Made by a program: the position numbers and the translations under genes. DNA of 44,322 nt, taken from positions 1 through 44,322 of the forward strand of contig SLGK01000084.1 in assembly GCA_007123775.1 (NCBI GenBank). The letters run 5' to 3'. The stretch comes from Anaerolineae bacterium (lineage in GTDB: Bacteria > Chloroflexota > Anaerolineae > Promineifilales > Promineifilaceae). The notes beneath the pieces were generated by a model that saw nothing but the letters and a program-made list of their open reading frames with translations, did not search any database and was not told the DNA's origin. Positions 32,438 through 41,000 of the stretch are shown here, in pieces. The stretch's first letter is position 1; each line of letters begins with the position of its first letter.

Positions 32438-34030
32438 CTAAACTGGTTGGCGTTGCCTTGTAGATGCCCTATTAGTAACCAACTGGGGCACGGCAAGTAA
32501 AATGTCGCCCGACGGCGGCTGCCATCTGGCCAGGCGCTGCTGGTACGCTTGGCGCTCTTGGGCAGCCATTCGCTTCTGCACTGTCTGGCGTAGTCTTGGG
32601 TGGCCAAACATATAGCCCGTGGCCCCACGATACACAGGGAAAGGCTGGTAACGAAGGAGACCACAGGCGACTAATGCCTGCAAAACGGCCGCTATTTCTT
32701 CCAACTGTAGCTTCTGGGCCTCACTGGCTTCTGTTTCCGTCTGTTCCAGGTAGGCAACGGCCGTATCCCAAAACCAATCGCCTAGCAGCGCAGCCTTCTG
32801 CAAAACCCCGCGAGCCAGAGGTGAAACGGCCGCTATCTGTCGCTCGAACAAGCCGACCAAAGAATTAGGCAGCTTATACCGACCACCGCGAGAAGGCGAG
32901 ACAACATGGACCATGTTGGTCTCATTTAACTCAGTCAGCGCCCACAACGGGCCATCTGGCTCCAGCCGCCCTTCCATTTGGAGTAAGCGAATCGCTTCGC
33001 GCACATAGAGCGGCGTTACCCGCCCCCCGGCCACCAGCACCTCGTGCAGACGCAAGGGCACAGGCGAAAGATGCGGTAAAAAGGCATTCACCAGATGGCG
33101 CATGTCTATCGGGGATAGCGGCGGTAGCTTTAACATCGTATGCTCAGCGGTATGGATGTCTGTGGGCCAGGACGGCCTCTCAGAGCGAAGCATCGGCTGC
33201 GTTGAGCCGATGAGCAACAGCGGCAAATCCCGGCACTGGCGAAACAGCGCCTCCACCAAGTTAAGGGCCAGATCATCCGCTCTGTGTAAATCTTCGAGCA
33301 GCACCACCACCGCCTCCGGTCTTTGCGGTGCCGCCTCCGCACCAGCTACGACTGATCGCAGCAGTCTGGCCATTAACATAAGCCAGTGGGCCGGACTGTA
33401 GGCGGCAGTGGCGTTGGTAGCCAACCCCAACCAATGCTCAACGATGGCCACTGCTTCAGAGACGGCCGTTTCTGGCAGATAACGGCGCAAGCCGGTCCGT
33501 ATTTTTTGGGCCATAACCTCCTGGCTATCCAGCAGATGCAAATCAAGCAACGAGGCCAGTAGCGCGCCCAAAGGCGACAGGGGCCAATCGACCTGACCAA
33601 AGGCGGCCCGCCCCCGGAGCAGCAGCACCGGACCCGGCACCAATTTAAGCCATTGTTCAAAATGATAAAGTAGATGAGATTTACCGAGACCAGCCTGGCC
33701 CATGATGGTCACTAAATGGGCGCTCTGCTGCTGTATCACCTGCTCTAGCTTCCCTTCAAGCAGTTGATGCTCCAACTCGCGCCCAATAAGATGGGGAACC
33801 AGATGGTTGCTGCGTAAACAAAGCCAAAAATCAGTGGCTGTTTCGGCCGTTACTGGCTGATTATCCGTCTGCACCGGCAGTGATTGGCCGTTGTCAGGAG
33901 CGGGCGGCAGCGTCACCAGCTTCCGTTGCAGGGCAGCCACCGATAACTCAACAACATCCTTGCCCAACACATGGCGATGCTCTTCAAGACGACTAACTGC
34001 CTGTTCTAGGATGTCACGCTCATCTACCAT
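32438..34030 (-). CDS. Signalling ATPase paralogue lacking cyclase and TPR parts
   Basis: This 530-residue protein is a shorter relative of the adjacent 1177-residue ATPase. It keeps the N-terminal helix (AVSRLEEHRHVLGKDVVELSVAALQRKL) and then goes through a short linker directly to the NTPase. That domain has LIGRELEHQL, Walker A GQAGLGKS (111-118) and Walker B-like VVVLLEDLHRADDLA. It ends about where the TPR arm begins in the other. The cyclase-like domain and TPR arm are both missing, with no frameshift seen, so it may have arisen by domain loss after duplication. It is first in a two-gene unit and has a good promoter at 34069-34098. Confidence 0.82.
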   Translation of the reverse strand: MVDERDILEQAVSRLEEHRHVLGKDVVELSVAALQRKLVTLPPAPDNGQSLPVQTDNQPVTAETATDFWLCLRSNHLVPHLIGRELEHQLLEGKLEQVIQQQSAHLVTIMGQAGLGKSHLLYHFEQWLKLVPGPVLLLRGRAAFGQVDWPLSPLGALLASLLDLHLLDSQEVMAQKIRTGLRRYLPETAVSEAVAIVEHWLGLATNATAAYSPAHWLMLMARLLRSVVAGAEAAPQRPEAVVVLLEDLHRADDLALNLVEALFRQCRDLPLLLIGSTQPMLRSERPSWPTDIHTAEHTMLKLPPLSPIDMRHLVNAFLPHLSPVPLRLHEVLVAGGRVTPLYVREAIRLLQMEGRLEPDGPLWALTELNETNMVHVVSPSRGGRYKLPNSLVGLFERQIAAVSPLARGVLQKAALLGDWFWDTAVAYLEQTETEASEAQKLQLEEIAAVLQALVACGLLRYQPFPVYRGATGYMFGHPRLRQTVQKRMAAQERQAYQQRLARWQPPSGDILLAVPQLVTNRASTRQRQPV

Positions 34031-34068
34031 TACTACCTGTAACCAAGTATAGAGAAACTGCTAGTCGA

Positions 34069-34098
34069 ATTATAACCCATTCCCAGTATAATTGTCAC
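34069..34098 (-). promoter_or_regulatory. Promoter of the two-gene signalling-ATPase unit
   Basis: Read on the minus strand, GTGACA (34098-34093) is followed after 18 bases by TATAAT (34074-34069), a match of five and six of six. The start would be near 34062, about 30 bases before the ATG at 34030. A GTCACA / TGTGAC inverted pair (34094-34099, 34108-34113) overlaps the -35 and could be an operator shared with the divergent smc. Confidence 0.62.
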
Positions 34099-34256
34099 AT
34101 GATGCTGTGTGACCAGATCATCTGACTATTCAGCACCGCGAGATTGCAAACAGTACACAAGCAAAACACTGCTGACCAGAACGACTAAGGCGCAACCGGA
34201 CCGTCATGCCGACACGCTTGCATTGCGGCCCGGATGCTACTAAACTACCCGCCGCT

Positions 34257-37200
34257 ATGAAATTAAAACGACTTACTTTGCAGGGCTACAAAACGTTTGC
34301 CAGTAGAACAGAATTTGTCTTTGATGAGGGTATAACGGCCGTTGTTGGTCCGAATGGCAGCGGCAAAAGCAACGTGGCCGACGCGCTGCGCTGGGTGCTG
34401 GGCGAGCAGAGCTACACGAGCCTGCGTGGCAAGCGCACCACTGACATGATTTTTACCGGCAGCCAGCACCGGCCACGGGCAGGTATGGCCCAGGTTGTTC
34501 TTACCCTGGACAACAGCGACGGTTGGCTACCCATTGCCTATTCTGAAGTCGAAATCGGCCGCCGCGCCTACCGCTCTGGCGAAAACGAATACATTCTCAA
34601 CGGTCAAAAGGTTCGCCTGAAAGATGTGCTGGACCTGCTGGCTACCAGCGGGCTGGCCCAGCGCACCTATACCGTCATTGGCCAGGGCCTCGTCGATCAG
34701 GCCCTGTCGCTACGGGCCGAAGAGCGACGTGCCCTCTTTGAAGAAGCCGCCGGCATTAACCATTATAAAACCAAACGGGCCGAGACCCTGCGCCGCCTGC
34801 AAGAAACCCAGCAAAACCTGCAACGCCTGCATGACATCCTGGCCGAGATTAGACCGCGCCTGACCTCGTTGAAGCGGCAGGCAACGCGCGCTCAAAATTA
34901 CGAGCAGGTAGCCACCGACCTGCGCCACCTGCTTCGTATCTGGTACGGGTTCAAATGGGATCAAGCCCGGCGTCGGCTGCGGCTGGCCCGCGAAACGGCC
35001 GAAACCGCTGAAACCAACTGGCAAAACGGCCGTAGCGAACTGCTGGCCCGCCAGGAGCAAGCAGAGACCCTGCGTGCCCATATTAACGAACTGCAAGAAA
35101 ACACCGCCCGCACTCGTGGGCAGCGGGACGAGGTGCGCGAGCAGGTGGAAAAAATACGGCGTGAAGTGGCCATCCTGCGCGAGCGACAGGAGGCTATTAC
35201 CCGTCAATTAAGCGACATTGAGCAAGACCTGCCCCTGCTGCAACAACAGCAGCAGCAGGCCGAGGCCGAACTGTTGGCGGCCACCGGCGAGCTAAACGTG
35301 GCCCAGGCCAATCTGCAAACGGGACAGGTAGAACTACGCCGCTTTAACGCCACGTTTGAGAGCAAGCAGCAAGAAATCAATCGCTGGCAGCAGGCCCGGC
35401 AGCAGGCGGAGACCAGGCTGCGGGAGCAACAAAAAGCGCTGGCCCAGGCTGAGGGTCAACTGACTCAACTTCAGGAGCGGCTCAATGAACGGCAGGCCGA
35501 CTCGAAAACGGCCGACCTGGCCGAAATCAAACAGCTTGAGCCACAGATCACCCATCTGAGCGAAACGGCCGCTGCCGGTCAAACTGAGTTAGATCGCCAA
35601 CAGGCCCAACGGCAGCAGCTTCATGAGCAACGCCTGGAACTCATTCGGTCGTTGAAGCACCTGCGCCGGGAGGACAAAGCACAGGAAAAACAACTTAACC
35701 AGCGACGCAACGAACTGGCCCGCCTGGAAACTCGTCTGGAAATGCTGGAGCAGCAGCGCGGTCAGGCCCTCACGGTGGCGGCCGGCGTCACGGTGCTGGG
35801 CCAATTGGCCCACTTTCTGACAATTCCCGCTGCCCACCAGACCGCGCTGGCAGCCGCTTTAGGACAGCGACTCGATACGCTCTTTTTAGCCAACCAGGCG
35901 GATTTGTGGGCACTGCTGGCTGACAATCCCCAATCGCTCCTGGCCCTGGTTGTGGCCGATGGGCAGCCCATTGCGCCACAGTCAACGCCCGACGACACGG
36001 CCGTTATCGGCTGGGCACATGAGGTCGTAACCCTGGACCTGTCGGGGCTTGAGCAAGCGGCGATTGCTAACCTGTCAGGTCTCGTTGAACGCCTGCTCTC
36101 CCCGATTCTTCTCGTGCGTGACCAACGCGCCGCCTACCGGCTGTCCCACAAACTGCCCCCTGGCACGCTGGCCGTAGCTCCCGACGGCTTCATCGTCTAT
36201 GCGGGCGGGCTGGTGCAAACGACTGCGGCCAATGGCCAGGGTAGCATTCTGGCTCGTGAAGAGGCATGGCGACAGGCACAGCAGGCAGTGACGGCTAGGC
36301 GGGAGGAACTGGCGCAAATTGAAACGGCCGTGGCCCACCACCAGCTGCAAATCGAGACAAAGCAGACCGAAGCAGACCGGCTACAGCAGGCCGAAAGCTC
36401 GCTAGAGCGGCTAATTCAGGCGGCTAACCAGAAGCTCGGTCAGGCACAGCGTCGGCTGGAGCAGGCTCAGCAGCAGCGGCAGTTTATTGAGCGGCAGCAA
36501 GCCACCCGCCTGGCCGAAGTGGAGCGGCTGCAAGCACGGCTGGATCAGGTGAGAGAGCAGCAGGCAGCCTGGCAAACTGGGGTAATTGAAGCGGAAACGG
36601 CCGTTGTTGAAGCCACCGCGCACCTGGACCAGCTACCCATTGCCGAAAGCCAGCAAGAACGGATCGTCCTGCGCCAGGAAATAACGACCGCTCAGACCAT
36701 CGTGGCCGGTCGTCAGGCCGTAGTCGATAGTCGCCGCACCACCCTGAACCAGATTCAGAAGCAGCTTGACCGGCTACAGGCCCGGCGCGACAGCTTGAGG
36801 CAACAGCAGGCGCAGATCAATTTGGATGAGCTGGAAAACGACCAGCAACAACTACAAGCCCACCTGGATCAGTTAGATGCCAAAATCGAACCGCTGCGGG
36901 ACCAGTTACACAGTCTGCGCCAGCAGTTGACCAGCCTGGAAAAAGAGATGTCGGTCGCGCAGCGGCGCACCCACGAACTGGAAACCCAATATACCCAGAC
37001 CCGTATCCAGCTCACCCAACGTGAGAATCAGCTCGAAGGTTTACAAGAGCGTATCAGAGCCGACCTGGGTCTGGTGGCTTTAACCTATGACGAAGACCAG
37101 ACCGGTCCCACCCCTCTGCCCATCGGCGAGGTGGTCGAACAACTCCCAGCCGTTGACGAGCTGCCAGACGACATCGAAGAGGCAATCCACAACTACCGAG

Positions 37201-37838
37201 GCCAGATGCAACGCATGGGGACCATCAACCCCGATGCGCCGCAAGAGTATGAAGAGACTCAGGCCCGCCACGACTTTTTGACCCAACAGATCGAAGATCT
37301 GATCGAAACAGAAGGTCAACTACGCAAAGTAATCGCCGAGCTGGATCAGTTGACCTCGCGTGCGTTTGGCGATACGGTTCGCAAAGTTAACGAGGTCTTT
37401 GGCGACACCTTTGAACAGCTCTTTGGGGGCGGCTCGGCTCAACTGGTGCTGACCGATCCCGATGACCTGACTATCAGCGGTGTGGACATTATTGCTCGCC
37501 TACCCAATCGACGTGACCAGCCATTGGCCTTGCTTTCTGGCGGAGAACGCTCGTTAACGGCCGCAGCCCTCATTTTCTCCCTGCTGCAGGTATCCCCTAC
37601 CCCGTTCTGCGTCATGGATGAGGTAGACGCGGCCCTGGATGAGGCCAACATCAACCGCTTCCGCGAGAAGCTGCGGGAACTGAGCTTGAAGACCCAGATT
37701 GTCATCATCACCCACAATCGGGGCACGGTGCAGGCGGCCCAAACTATTTACGGTATCAGCATGGGTAAAGAGAGTGTCAGTGAGGCTTACTCTATCAACC
37801 CGGCCGACTACATTCGGGAGAAGAGTAAATTGGTTTAG
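34257..37838 (+). CDS. smc: Chromosome segregation protein SMC
   Basis: The 1193-residue SMC ATPase compacts and segregates the chromosome with ScpA and ScpB. The N-terminal head has [34 protein letters not shown] (Walker A at 32-39) and [18 protein letters not shown]. Long glutamine-rich coiled coils (about 165-495 and 680-1010) flank the hinge (about 505-660). The C-terminal head has the signature [16 protein letters not shown] and Walker [20 protein letters not shown] at 34257 was chosen because the conserved MKLKRL start is there; no ribosome site is visible. It diverges from the signalling ATPases. Its 3' end is partially duplicated downstream (see 37795-37897). Confidence 0.97.
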   Translation: MKLKRLTLQGYKTFASRTEFVFDEGITAVVGPNGSGKSNVADALRWVLGEQSYTSLRGKRTTDMIFTGSQHRPRAGMAQVVLTLDNSDGWLPIAYSEVEIGRRAYRSGENEYILNGQKVRLKDVLDLLATSGLAQRTYTVIGQGLVDQALSLRAEERRALFEEAAGINHYKTKRAETLRRLQETQQNLQRLHDILAEIRPRLTSLKRQATRAQNYEQVATDLRHLLRIWYGFKWDQARRRLRLARETAETAETNWQNGRSELLARQEQAETLRAHINELQENTARTRGQRDEVREQVEKIRREVAILRERQEAITRQLSDIEQDLPLLQQQQQQAEAELLAATGELNVAQANLQTGQVELRRFNATFESKQQEINRWQQARQQAETRLREQQKALAQAEGQLTQLQERLNERQADSKTADLAEIKQLEPQITHLSETAAAGQTELDRQQAQRQQLHEQRLELIRSLKHLRREDKAQEKQLNQRRNELARLETRLEMLEQQRGQALTVAAGVTVLGQLAHFLTIPAAHQTALAAALGQRLDTLFLANQADLWALLADNPQSLLALVVADGQPIAPQSTPDDTAVIGWAHEVVTLDLSGLEQAAIANLSGLVERLLSPILLVRDQRAAYRLSHKLPPGTLAVAPDGFIVYAGGLVQTTAANGQGSILAREEAWRQAQQAVTARREELAQIETAVAHHQLQIETKQTEADRLQQAESSLERLIQAANQKLGQAQRRLEQAQQQRQFIERQQATRLAEVERLQARLDQVREQQAAWQTGVIEAETAVVEATAHLDQLPIAESQQERIVLRQEITTAQTIVAGRQAVVDSRRTTLNQIQKQLDRLQARRDSLRQQQAQINLDELENDQQQLQAHLDQLDAKIEPLRDQLHSLRQQLTSLEKEMSVAQRRTHELETQYTQTRIQLTQRENQLEGLQERIRADLGLVALTYDEDQTGPTPLPIGEVVEQLPAVDELPDDIEEAIHNYRGQMQRMGTINPDAPQEYEETQARHDFLTQQIEDLIETEGQLRKVIAELDQLTSRAFGDTVRKVNEVFGDTFEQLFGGGSAQLVLTDPDDLTISGVDIIARLPNRRDQPLALLSGGERSLTAAALIFSLLQVSPTPFCVMDEVDAALDEANINRFREKLRELSLKTQIVIITHNRGTVQAAQTIYGISMGKESVSEAYSINPADYIREKSKLV

Positions 37839-37897
37839 TAACTCGATTTGGCAAATCGCGCTACACTCAACCCGGCCGACTACATTCGGGAGAAGAG
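37795..37897 (+). repeat. Direct duplication of the smc 3' end
   Basis: A 31-base stretch at 37795-37825, coding for the [11 protein letters not shown] tail of SMC, is repeated exactly at 37867-37897, 72 bases downstream and after the smc stop codon. The second copy has no open gene around it. It looks like a tandem duplication of the end of smc followed by divergence of the flanks. Confidence 0.9.
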
Positions 37898-37950
37898 CCG
37901 CGGATTTAAGAAGCGTTGATATTTTGCCCGGATCATCGTATGATCCCCCT

Positions 37951-38925
37951 ATGAAAGAGTCTGACAAACGACGTTCCAAACATGGCCTGTCGCCGCGTGA
38001 GCTGCGCTCTAGCTTTTTGCTGCCGGTGATTATCGCGCTGGTGATCTGGCTGGTGGGTGTGGTGATTTTTTTACTGGTGCCGGGGGAGTTTAACACGGCC
38101 GTTTCCATATTCGTCGCCATCGCCATCTTTGCTTATCTGGTCTATTACACTCGCAATGCCCGGCGCACGGTACGCCTGCTGGCCCTACTTTTTGCCGTGC
38201 CCGCCATGCTCGGCATCGCCTACAGCTTTACCACCGGCAGCTCCCAACCGCTGGTGGCCGGGGTCGGCCTCACTTTTTTGTTGCTGGTGGCGCAGCGCCT
38301 ACTCGACACCCCCATCTCTTACCGGGTAGCGCAGCGCTACTTTAGCCAGGGACGCAGCGACGAAGCGCTGGACATGGTCAACAAAGCCATTCAAGCCCGC
38401 CCCGACTTTTGGGAATCCTACCAGTTGCGAGCCTTGATCTACCTGACCAACCTCAACTTTGCCCACGCCGAACGAGATGCTCAGGCCGCCATTGCCCTTA
38501 AGCCCAACGCCCACCCCGTCTATAACACATTGGGGCAGGTCTATCTGGCTCAGGAGCAGTTTGAGCAGGCAGCCCGCATCTATCAGCGGGCGATTGACCT
38601 GGACCCGGACAACGCCATTTACCATTACCATTTGGGCTTGAGCCTGTACCGGCAGGGGCAATATGAGGCGGCGGTAGAGCCGTTACACACAGCCATTAGA
38701 AGTACCCTGCCGCTCCCGGATTATGATCTACTGGCCCATTATTATCTGGGCCTCTCTCTGGAACAGACCGGCCGGCCGCAAGCGGCACAAACGGCTTACG
38801 AACAGCTTGCCAACTTTCAGGAAGGCCTTGATTATCTTGAAAAGCAGTATGGACAACAGCCCGATTATCCCCATCTGGCCAATATGAAGATTGATCTGGC
38901 GCACTTGCGACAAAAATTGGCCTGA
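37951..38925 (+). CDS. Membrane-anchored TPR protein
   Basis: This 324-residue protein starts with a charged N-terminus and about four hydrophobic segments (residues 25-120). At least four tetratricopeptide repeats follow in the cytoplasm or outside, with patterns such as [30 protein letters not shown] and [24 protein letters not shown]. TPRs bind proteins, so it is probably a scaffold. ATG at 37951 is the first start after the smc-tail duplication. The partner is unknown. Confidence 0.85.
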   Translation: MKESDKRRSKHGLSPRELRSSFLLPVIIALVIWLVGVVIFLLVPGEFNTAVSIFVAIAIFAYLVYYTRNARRTVRLLALLFAVPAMLGIAYSFTTGSSQPLVAGVGLTFLLLVAQRLLDTPISYRVAQRYFSQGRSDEALDMVNKAIQARPDFWESYQLRALIYLTNLNFAHAERDAQAAIALKPNAHPVYNTLGQVYLAQEQFEQAARIYQRAIDLDPDNAIYHYHLGLSLYRQGQYEAAVEPLHTAIRSTLPLPDYDLLAHYYLGLSLEQTGRPQAAQTAYEQLANFQEGLDYLEKQYGQQPDYPHLANMKIDLAHLRQKLA

Positions 38926-38927
38926 TG

Positions 38928-38956
38928 TTGTTTACTGTCGGTGGTCAAGTTATAAT
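38928..38956 (+). promoter_or_regulatory. Predicted promoter of mscL
   Basis: TTGTTT (38928-38933) is followed after 17 bases by TATAAT (38951-38956). It lies directly after the TPR gene stop, with the mscL ATG at 39038, giving a leader of about 75 bases. The -10 is perfect and the -35 weak. Confidence 0.5.
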
Positions 38957-39037
38957 CTGGCACTATATCCAAGTTCGCTCTGCAACTGCCAACGACGGAT
39001 TATTATATTAAGCCACATCAAAAATGGGAGGAAAGAA

Positions 39038-39454
39038 ATGTTTAAAGAATTCAGCGACTTCATTCAACGGGGTAATGTGATTGACCTGGCCGTGGCCGTG
39101 ATTATTGGGGCTGCTTTCAACAGCATCGTCAGCTCACTGGTCGAGGATATCATCATGCCACCTATTGGCTGGCTGTTTGGCGGCGTTGATTTTTCCAATC
39201 TATACATCAATCTCTCTGGCGGCACCTTTGAAAGTCTGGCCGCAGCCCAAGAAGCGGGTGCCGCTACCATTAACTACGGCATCTTCATCAACACAATCGT
39301 CAACTTCCTGATTGTTGCGTTTGTGATCTTTCTAATTATTCGCCAGATTAATCGGATGAAGAAAGAAGAGGAAGCCTCCCCAGCGGCTCCACCAGAACCA
39401 ACCAATGAAGAAAAGCTCCTGGCCGAGATTCGAGACTTACTGAAGAGTCGTTAA
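39038..39454 (+). CDS. mscL: Large-conductance mechanosensitive channel
   Basis: This 138-residue protein forms the pentameric channel that releases solutes on osmotic downshock. The N-terminal amphipathic helix and first membrane helix read [46 protein letters not shown], with the family's conserved pattern. A periplasmic loop and second helix (about residues 84-108) follow, then the basic [11 protein letters not shown] and a C-terminal helical bundle ending [22 protein letters not shown] is an adequate ribosome site. It has its own promoter and a small hairpin after the stop. Confidence 0.97.
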   Translation: MFKEFSDFIQRGNVIDLAVAVIIGAAFNSIVSSLVEDIIMPPIGWLFGGVDFSNLYINLSGGTFESLAAAQEAGAATINYGIFINTIVNFLIVAFVIFLIIRQINRMKKEEEASPAAPPEPTNEEKLLAEIRDLLKSR

Positions 39455-39463
39455 GATCATTTA

Positions 39464-39480
39464 GCAGCGGCAACCGCTGC
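39464..39480 (+). terminator. Possible terminator of mscL
   Basis: GCAGCGG-CAA-CCGCTGC is a perfect 7-bp stem with a three-base loop, ten bases past the mscL stop. No U-run follows, so it is a weak candidate. Confidence 0.4.
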
Positions 39481-39547
39481 CAGTAAGTTTAAGAACCGAG
39501 TGTTAAGGGTGGCGTGCATCTTTTCAGAAGCTACACCCCCTTCAAAT

Positions 39548-39605
39548 ACCTGCGAGGTTTCTTGTGCAACGGACAACAATCTGGCCCGGCAAAAACCTCG
39601 CAGGT
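39548..39605. repeat. Hairpin of ACCTCGCAGGT words upstream of the DUF58 gene
   Basis: ACCTGCGAGGTTT (39548-39560) pairs perfectly with AAACCTCGCAGGT (39593-39605) around a 32-base loop. It fills most of the 185-base spacer between mscL and DUF58 and ends 34 bases before the chosen GTG start. Confidence 0.75.
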
Positions 39606-39639
39606 TTGCACAGTTACGGCCAATACCCGGTTTCTTGCC

Positions 39640-40938
39640 GTGACGCCACAAATCCAACCGACACCTAAGATTACACTCCGCTACAAATTGCCTATCCTAT
39701 GGCTCGTTTTGTTGGCGCTGGCTGCTCTGCTGCTGCCCCACCGCATCTGGAACACGCTGCTGATTGGGCTGGGCGGCCTGTTTTTGGTGGCTTATGGCTG
39801 GGTCTGGCTGCTGGCGCAGGGGCTACACGCCGAGCGACGGCTTCGTTTCGGCTGGGTGGCTGTGGGTGACCGGCTGAGCGAAGCCTTTCGCATTGAAAAT
39901 CGCAGCAGCATCCCCGGCCTGTGGGTAGAGGTAGTGGATGAATCGACCGTGCCCGGCTACCAGGTCAACGTGGTCCGCACCATTGACGCCCACAGTGAGA
40001 ACCGCTGGCGGCAGGCGGCCGTTTGCCAGCAGCGAGGCCAGTTTCGGCTTGGTCCCTGGACTATCCGCAGCAGCGACCCGTTCGGCATCTTCATGCTGAC
40101 GCGCCACTACCCCCAGGCCGAAGAAATCATCATCCATCCACCCATTCATCACCACTTGCCGTTACCGCTGCCCACCGGCCGGCGCAGCGGCCAGACGCGC
40201 CAGCCCCGCCGCGCCTGGCAGGCGACCGTCAACGCCGCCGCTGTGCGTGATTATGCCCACGGCGATCCGCTCAACTGGATTCATTGGCCCAGCACGGCCC
40301 GCCAGAGTGCGCTGATGGTGCGCCAGTTCGACCAGGATACGGCCGGGGATTTGTGGCTGCTGCTAGACCTGGACGCATCGGCTCAGGTGGGGCGTGGTCT
40401 GGATGGCACGGAGGAGCAAGCCGTTTTGTTGGCGGCTTCGCTGGCGGCGCGGGCGCTGGCTGAATGGCGTCCGGTGGGATTGGCTGCCTACGGCCGTTCC
40501 CCCCACATTATTCCCCCGGCAAAAGGCGAAGGGCAGCGCTGGCAACTGCTGCGAGCATTGGCCCTGATCCGGGCCGATGGCCAGACCAGCCTCAAGCGGG
40601 CCTTGTCTGATTTTGGGCGAGTGGCGCAGCGGGGGGCCACGGCCGTTCTCATCACCCCTACCATCAGCAGCGACTGGCTGCCCGAACTGCTTACTTTGCA
40701 GCAAAAAGGGATCGACCTCAGCCTGGCCCTGCTAGAAAGAAGCAGCTTTGGCGCAGAAGAGAGTAATCAGGGGTTGCAAACGGCCGTGCAGCGATTAGGC
40801 AGCCCCACCCACCTGATCCACCAAAGCGACCTGGGCCAACGCCTCGAAGAAGCCGCCCGCCGGGGCTTCTGGGAGTTCAAAGTGACCGGCACGGGGAAGG
40901 TGGTGGCGGTGCAGCGGCCGGAGGCACGTGATGTGTGA
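39640..40938 (+). CDS. DUF58 domain protein
   Basis: The 432-residue protein has two N-terminal membrane helices (about residues 13-54) and then a vWA-related region with the DUF58 signature: VRDYAHGDPLNWIHWPSTARQSALMVRQFDQ near residue 203. DLWLLLDLDAS follows, with a partial MIDAS-like Asp set. DUF58 proteins usually act next to a MoxR ATPase and a transglutaminase in cell-envelope processes; the transglutaminase follows, but no MoxR gene is in the window. GTG at 39640 was chosen because a longer frame from 39514 would translate the hairpin at 39548-39605. The stop TGA lies in the repeat arm at 40928-40954. Confidence 0.85.
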   Translation: MTPQIQPTPKITLRYKLPILWLVLLALAALLLPHRIWNTLLIGLGGLFLVAYGWVWLLAQGLHAERRLRFGWVAVGDRLSEAFRIENRSSIPGLWVEVVDESTVPGYQVNVVRTIDAHSENRWRQAAVCQQRGQFRLGPWTIRSSDPFGIFMLTRHYPQAEEIIIHPPIHHHLPLPLPTGRRSGQTRQPRRAWQATVNAAAVRDYAHGDPLNWIHWPSTARQSALMVRQFDQDTAGDLWLLLDLDASAQVGRGLDGTEEQAVLLAASLAARALAEWRPVGLAAYGRSPHIIPPAKGEGQRWQLLRALALIRADGQTSLKRALSDFGRVAQRGATAVLITPTISSDWLPELLTLQQKGIDLSLALLERSSFGAEESNQGLQTAVQRLGSPTHLIHQSDLGQRLEEAARRGFWEFKVTGTGKVVAVQRPEARDV

Positions 40939-40994
40939 AGCGTGAAACGTGATGAGCTTTGCCGGGACATCACGTTTCACGCATCACGTTTCAC
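40928..40994. repeat. Hairpin of GTGAAACGTGATG words spanning the DUF58 stop
   Basis: The 27-base arm 40928-40954 pairs with 40968-40994 at 23 positions, including a perfect 15-bp core (40940-40954 with 40968-40982), around a 13-base loop. The DUF58 stop TGA (40936-40938) is inside the left arm, and the transglutaminase ATG is six bases after the right arm. Confidence 0.87.
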
Positions 40995-41000
40995 TTTATT

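Noticed and set aside
34094-34113. CRP-type operator between the ATPases and smc
   Set aside because: The half-sites are in the reverse order (TCACA then TGTGA) and the spacing is eight, not six, so it is not a CRP site. It remains a possible site for another regulator.
39514-39639. N-terminal extension of the DUF58 protein from a GTG at 39514
   Set aside because: It would translate the inverted repeat at 39548-39605 and adds residues unlike any DUF58 start; the GTG at 39640 gives a normal N-terminus.
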